This document shows positions 5,812-9,200 of a stretch of DNA of 9,200 bases, one piece after another; within the stretch, counting starts at the first letter, position 1, and each line of letters opens with the position of its first letter. The DNA is from Micrococcales bacterium (lineage in GTDB: Bacteria > Actinomycetota > Actinomycetes > Actinomycetales > Cellulomonadaceae). The notes under the pieces are model-generated. The model did no database searches and had not been told where the DNA came from. It saw nothing but the letters and a program-made list of their open reading frames with translations. The position numbers and the translations under genes were made by a program. The DNA lies in assembly GCA_009783975.1 (NCBI GenBank), contig WRCL01000045.1, positions 1 to 9,200 on the forward strand, in the 5' to 3' direction.

Positions 5812-6333
5812 GTGGACGACGTACCAGGCACACCACCGCTGACGCACCTGGACGAGGTTGGGCACGTGCGGATGGTCGACGTCACCGCGAAGGCACCAAC
5901 GGTCCGCACCGCGACCGCGACCGGGTTCGTCCACTGTGCGCCTGGTGTCGTGGCGGCCCTGCGCGACCAGCAGGTCCCCAAAGGCGATGTGCTCGCCGTG
6001 GCACGGGTCGCCGGGATCGCTGCTGCCAAACGGTGCCCTGACCTCGTGCCCCTGGCGCACCCGGTGGCGGTGCACGGTGTCGTCCTCGACGCGCAGGTGC
6101 TCGACACCGGGGTGGCGCTGACCGCGACGGTCCGCACCGCCGACCGCACCGGTGTGGAGATGGAGGCGCTCACGGCCGTGTCGGTCGCCGCCCTCACGGT
6201 TGTGGATATGGTCAAAGGCTTAGACAAGCACACGTGGATCGGGCACGTGCGGCTCGAGGCGAAGTCTGGTGGGCGGTCTGGGTCGTGGAACCGTGCTGCA
6301 GGCGGACCAGAAGCAAGTCCTGACAAGGGATGA
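5812..6333 (+). CDS. moaC: Cyclic pyranopterin monophosphate synthase MoaC
   Basis: This 173-residue enzyme carries out the second half of the first step of molybdenum cofactor synthesis. It converts the MoaA product (3',8-cyclo-dihydro-GTP) to cyclic pyranopterin monophosphate in the cytoplasm, as a hexamer. Family motifs run in order: THLDEVGHVRMVDVTAK (11-27), KGDVLAVARVAGI with K57, PLAHP with H83, TGVEMEALTAVS with E116 and E118, and VVDMVKGLDK with catalytic D132 and K135, then KSGGRSG near the end. Substitutions from the common form are PLAHP for PLCHP and VVDMVK for VYDMCK. The catalytic residues are kept. The GTG start at 5812 keeps the N-terminal THLDE motif and gives the normal length, though its ribosome site is weak, consistent with coupling to the regulator 15 bases upstream. 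NarG downstream needs the finished cofactor. No other moa gene is in the window. Confidence 0.95.
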   Translation: MDDVPGTPPLTHLDEVGHVRMVDVTAKAPTVRTATATGFVHCAPGVVAALRDQQVPKGDVLAVARVAGIAAAKRCPDLVPLAHPVAVHGVVLDAQVLDTGVALTATVRTADRTGVEMEALTAVSVAALTVVDMVKGLDKHTWIGHVRLEAKSGGRSGSWNRAAGGPEASPDKG

Positions 6334-6350
6334 CACAGCTGCGGTAGCCT
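6320..6350 (+). promoter_or_regulatory. Possible distal narK promoter
   Basis: CTGACA (6320-6325) and TAGCCT (6345-6350) resemble -35 and -10 boxes, with a rather long 19-bp spacer. The -35 overlaps the end of moaC. Directly after it, CGTGGCAC (6351-6358) matches the core shared by the upstream regions at 232 and 2384. GGCAC-CA-GTGCC (6354-6365) forms a small inverted repeat at the expected transcript start. A leader of about 140 bases would result. Confidence 0.3.
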
Positions 6351-6436
6351 CGTGGCACCAGTGCCCGCCAGCGCCGCGTGGGGTGCTCGTCCGCCGAACC
6401 GGTCGAGCTCACCGGACCCCTTGTGCACTACGTCGT

Positions 6437-6450
6437 TTAAATGGTATCAA
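6437..6450. promoter_or_regulatory. Candidate CRP/FNR-type site upstream of narK
   Basis: TTAAATGGTATCAA matches the FNR consensus TTGAT-N4-ATCAA at 8 of the 10 defined positions, with a perfect right half. It lies in a short AT-rich island unusual for this window, centred about 53 bases before the narK ATG. FNR/CRP-family control of nitrate respiration is well known, so the location fits. No such regulator is encoded here. The same island (TTGTGC 6421-6426, TATCAA 6445-6450) could instead be the core promoter. Confidence 0.35.
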
Positions 6451-6496
6451 TGGTCCCGTCAGGCCGATCTGTCCCGCTACGTCCGAAGGCACCACC

Positions 6497-7924
6497 ATGA
6501 CCAACCCCGTCCAGGCACAGCGTGGCTCGCACGAACTCACCGACTGGAACCCCGAAGATCCCGAACGCTGGGACTCCAAGCTCGCCTGGGCCACGCTGTG
6601 GACCACGACCTTCTCCCTGACCCTCGGCTTCATGGTCTGGTTCATGGTGTCGGTCATCGCGCCGATGCTCCAGAACGCCCAGATCGTCGACAAGTCCCAG
6701 GGCTTCTGGCTCGTGGCGATGCCCGGCCTGGCAGGCGGGACGTTGCGCCTGGTCTGGATGTTCTTCCCGCCGATCTTCGGCACGAGGAAGATGGTCATCT
6801 GGTCGACGGTCGCCCTGTGGGCCCCGATGATCGGTTGGGTCTTCACGCTCGTGCAGCCCGCAGAAGCCCTCCAAGGCCAGTTCAAGTGGATGATGTGCCT
6901 GGCGTTCCTCACCGGTATCGGTGGTGGCGTGTTCTCTGGCTACATGCCCTCGACGAGCTACTTCTTCCCCAAGTCGAAGCAGGGGGTGGCGCTCGGGCTC
7001 CAGGCCGGGATCGGGAACTTCGGCGTGTCGGTCGTCCAGCTGCTCACCCCAGGCATCTTGATCTCGATCGGCATCTTCGGCCCGGGCAAGGTCATCCCCA
7101 AGGCAAAGGCGAACGCTGAGGGCCTCACATTCTTGCAGACAGCGCCCGCGTTTATCCTCGTGCTCCTGGTGCTCGCTGCGTTCCTCGCGTACATCGTGCT
7201 GAAGACTGTGCCGATCAAGGCGAACTTCGCCAGCCAGATGGATATTTTCCGCAACAAGCACACCTGGTTGATGACACTCATCTACGTCCTGACGTTCGGC
7301 TGCTTCTCCGGGCTCGCTGGGACGTTCGGCATGATGCTCAACAACATGGTCCCCTCGGTGCCGAAGGTCGCCTGGCTCGGTGGTGCGACGATCGCATTCC
7401 TCGGGGCGTTCACAGGGTCGATGTCCCGGGTGCTGTGGGGGCCGCTGTGCGACCGGTTCGGTGGCGGGATCTGGACCCTGGTCTCGGCGATCGGGATCGG
7501 GGGCTCGGCGCTCATCGTCATCGCGGCCCTCAACGGCACGCGGATGATCCCTGAGGAAGAGCTCGCGCGGAACGACGAGGGTGTCATCACCCAGATCGCC
7601 AAGTGCGAGGTGCCGCTGGGGCTGTTCCTCGTCGGTATGCTCTCGCTGTTCTTCTTCGCCGGGGTCGGCAACGCCGCGACCTTCAAGCAGATGCCGATGA
7701 TCTTCCCGCCACGCCAGGCCGGCGGGGTCATCGGGTGGACCGCCGCCATCGCCGCGTTCGGCCCGTTCATGTTCAGCTACCCGATGAACCAGCTGTCGGG
7801 AAGCAGCGGCAACTTCGGCCAGAAGATCATCCCGGTGTTCGTCATCGTGCTGCTGTTGGCGGTGGTGTGCGCCGTCATCGACTGGTGGTTCTACACCCGC
7901 GAGGGTGCCGAGGCGAAGAGCTGA
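6497..7924 (+). CDS. narK: NarK-family nitrate/nitrite transporter
   Basis: This 475-residue membrane protein of the major facilitator superfamily should import nitrate and/or export nitrite for respiration. About 12 hydrophobic segments are visible, the first at roughly 32-55. The nitrate signature lies at about 140-176: GIGGGVFSGYMPSTSYFFP, then GLQAGIGNFG. Two arginines that bind the anion in the family are kept, R84 in the second segment (GGTLRLVW) and R311 in the eighth (GSMSRVLWGPLCDRFGG). The ATG at 6497 follows GAAGG with a seven-base gap and precedes a soluble N-terminus (HELTDWNPEDPERW) typical of actinobacterial members. An upstream in-frame start at 6269 would fall inside moaC and is rejected. 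The narG ATG is only three bases after the stop, so the two are co-transcribed. Sequence alone does not settle nitrate uniport, proton symport or nitrite exchange. Confidence 0.94.
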   Translation: MTNPVQAQRGSHELTDWNPEDPERWDSKLAWATLWTTTFSLTLGFMVWFMVSVIAPMLQNAQIVDKSQGFWLVAMPGLAGGTLRLVWMFFPPIFGTRKMVIWSTVALWAPMIGWVFTLVQPAEALQGQFKWMMCLAFLTGIGGGVFSGYMPSTSYFFPKSKQGVALGLQAGIGNFGVSVVQLLTPGILISIGIFGPGKVIPKAKANAEGLTFLQTAPAFILVLLVLAAFLAYIVLKTVPIKANFASQMDIFRNKHTWLMTLIYVLTFGCFSGLAGTFGMMLNNMVPSVPKVAWLGGATIAFLGAFTGSMSRVLWGPLCDRFGGGIWTLVSAIGIGGSALIVIAALNGTRMIPEEELARNDEGVITQIAKCEVPLGLFLVGMLSLFFFAGVGNAATFKQMPMIFPPRQAGGVIGWTAAIAAFGPFMFSYPMNQLSGSSGNFGQKIIPVFVIVLLLAVVCAVIDWWFYTREGAEAKS

Positions 7925-7927
7925 CCC

Positions 7928-9200
7928 ATGACTGCCGTCTCCGCGCCCTTGCTGACAATGATGCGGGCCCGAGGGCTGGTCCGGCGCGAGGCCGTGGACG
8001 CCACGGGCCGCACGACCACCCAGCGCCCAGACCGGACGTGGGAGCGGTTCTACCGCGACCGCTGGAGCCACGACAAGATCGTCCGCACGACCCACGGTGT
8101 CAACTGCACCGGTTCGTGCGCCTGGGACGTGTACGTCAAGGACGGTCTGATCACCTGGGAGCACCAGTCGACCGACTACCCCACGGTCGGTGCTGCCTCT
8201 CCGGAGTACGAACCACGCGGCTGCCCGCGCGGTGCGTCGTTCTCCTGGTACACCTACTCCCCGGGTCGTGTGCGCTACCCCTACGTGCGTTCGGTGCTGC
8301 TCGGGCACTACCGCGCCGCCAGGGCCCAGGGGATGGACCCGGTCGACGCCTGGGGCTCGGTCGTCGAAGACCCTGACAAGGCCCGCGAGTACAAACGCGC
8401 CCGCGGCAAAGGCGGGTTCGAACGGACCTCGTGGGACGAGGCCCAGGAGATCCAGGCCGCCGCCCACGTGTACACCGTGAAGACCTATGGTCCTGACCGG
8501 TGCGTGGGGTTCACCCCGATCCCGGCGATGTCGATGGTCTCGTTCGCCTCGGGCACACGCTTCTTCGCGCTCATCGGCGGGACGCTGCTGAGCTTCTACG
8601 ACTGGTACTGCGACCTGCCGCCGGCCAGCCCGCAGGTGTGGGGCGACCAGACCGACGTGCCGGAGTCCGCCGACTGGTGGAACGCCGGCTACCTGATGAT
8701 GTGGGGTTCGAACGTCCCGGTCACGCGCACCCCAGACGCGCACTTCATGACCGAGGTGCGCTACAAGGGCACGAAAGTCGTCGCGGTCAGCCCTGACTAC
8801 GCCGACAACGTCAAGTTTGCCGACGAGTGGATGGCCCCGGCGCCAGGCACCGACGGTGCGCTGGCCATGGCGATGGGCCGCACGATCCTCAAAGAGTTCT
8901 TCGTCGACCGTACGACGGCGTACTTCGCCGACTACGTCACGCGTTTCACCGACGCGCCGTTCTTGGTCACTCTGGACAAACGCAGCGACGGCAGCACCGT
9001 CGTCGGCAAGTTCCTCACCGCCGCCGACGTGCCTGACCTGGCCGACCAGGCCAACGCGCAGTTCAAGACCGTGCTGTTCGACCGTGCCACCGACGCCGCT
9101 GCCGTCCCCGGCGGCACCCTTGGTGACCGGTGGGGCGAGGACGGCCTGGGCAAGTGGAACCTCGACCTGGGTGACCTCGACCCAGCGCTGAGCGTCGTCG
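7928..9200 (+). CDS. narG: Respiratory nitrate reductase alpha subunit NarG (partial, 5' 424 codons)
   Basis: This is the catalytic subunit of membrane-bound nitrate reductase. It reduces nitrate to nitrite on the cytoplasmic side at a bis-molybdopterin guanine dinucleotide centre, with electrons coming through NarH and NarI. The frame is open to the window end, covering about a third of the usual roughly 1,230 residues. The FS0 4Fe-4S site is complete: H56, C60, C64 and C99 (THGVNCTGSCAW, then EPRGCPRG), with the same 4-4-35 spacing as in E. coli. D229 in YCDLPPASPQ is the expected molybdenum ligand, followed by VWGDQTDVPESADWWN. The ATG at 7928 lies three bases after the narK stop, within reach of a weak GAAGAG in the end of narK. 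There is no twin-arginine signal, as expected for NarG. narH, narJ and narI would be expected beyond the window. The N-terminal extension is seven residues longer than in E. coli. Confidence 0.97.
   Translation, partial: MTAVSAPLLTMMRARGLVRREAVDATGRTTTQRPDRTWERFYRDRWSHDKIVRTTHGVNCTGSCAWDVYVKDGLITWEHQSTDYPTVGAASPEYEPRGCPRGASFSWYTYSPGRVRYPYVRSVLLGHYRAARAQGMDPVDAWGSVVEDPDKAREYKRARGKGGFERTSWDEAQEIQAAAHVYTVKTYGPDRCVGFTPIPAMSMVSFASGTRFFALIGGTLLSFYDWYCDLPPASPQVWGDQTDVPESADWWNAGYLMMWGSNVPVTRTPDAHFMTEVRYKGTKVVAVSPDYADNVKFADEWMAPAPGTDGALAMAMGRTILKEFFVDRTTAYFADYVTRFTDAPFLVTLDKRSDGSTVVGKFLTAADVPDLADQANAQFKTVLFDRATDAAAVPGGTLGDRWGEDGLGKWNLDLGDLDPALSVV

Noticed and set aside
6269..6496. Longer narK reading from 6269
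   Set aside because: It starts inside moaC and crosses an AT-rich regulatory gap. The ATG at 6497 has a ribosome site and gives the normal length.
6437..8743. 768-codon open frame on the minus strand opposite narK and narG
   Set aside because: It is antisense to two confidently identified genes. Its Arg/His/Glu-rich composition is typical of out-of-frame GC-rich DNA, with no domain motif or ribosome site.
1..9200. tRNA, rRNA, CRISPR arrays, insertion sequences or attachment sites
   Set aside because: I saw no spaced direct repeats, transposase motifs, terminal inverted repeats or tRNA-like folds. The repeats found are short and promoter-linked.

Overview
The window is high-GC DNA with strong G/C preference at codon third positions. 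The gene content (a WXG100-like protein, COG2345-type regulators and an actinobacterial-style narK-narG order) points to an actinobacterium. It looks most like a facultatively anaerobic member of the Micrococcales or Cellulomonadaceae, but that placement is inference, not a database result.

Layout. (1) 1-71: probable tail of an unknown + strand gene. (2) 249-854: TetR-family regulator. It is convergent with (3) 877-2274 (-), a GAF-GGDEF diguanylate cyclase whose catalytic motif is intact but which has no inhibitory I-site. (4) 2423-4142: a two-gene locus divergent from the cyclase. It starts with a WXG100-like secreted-type protein broken by a frameshift near 3115-3140. A GTGA overlap couples this to a small protein with the R-S-E signature of mono-ADP-ribosyltransferases. 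(5) 4234-4995 and 5077-5796: tandem paralogous winged-helix regulators with three conserved C-terminal cysteines, resembling SufR-type Fe-S sensors. (6) 5812-6333: moaC (molybdenum cofactor synthesis). (7) 6497-7924: narK-type nitrate/nitrite transporter. (8) 7928 to the window end: narG, the catalytic subunit of respiratory nitrate reductase, cut by the window edge.

How it fits together. From 4234 on, the genes form a nitrate-respiration module. MoaC feeds cofactor synthesis, NarK moves nitrate in and nitrite out, and NarG reduces nitrate using a molybdenum cofactor and Fe-S clusters. The two cysteine-bearing regulators sit directly upstream, one probably in an operon with moaC. They are good candidates for redox, NO or oxygen sensors controlling the module. 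The left half holds regulation and a likely toxin-type locus. The TetR gene and the WXG-like gene share a 13-base element and a GTGCCA/TGGCAC inverted repeat upstream, suggesting joint control.

The least ordinary parts are the WXG/ADP-ribosyltransferase locus, the duplicated candidate Fe-S regulators with near-identical promoter elements, and the nested inverted repeats between the cyclase and the WXG gene.
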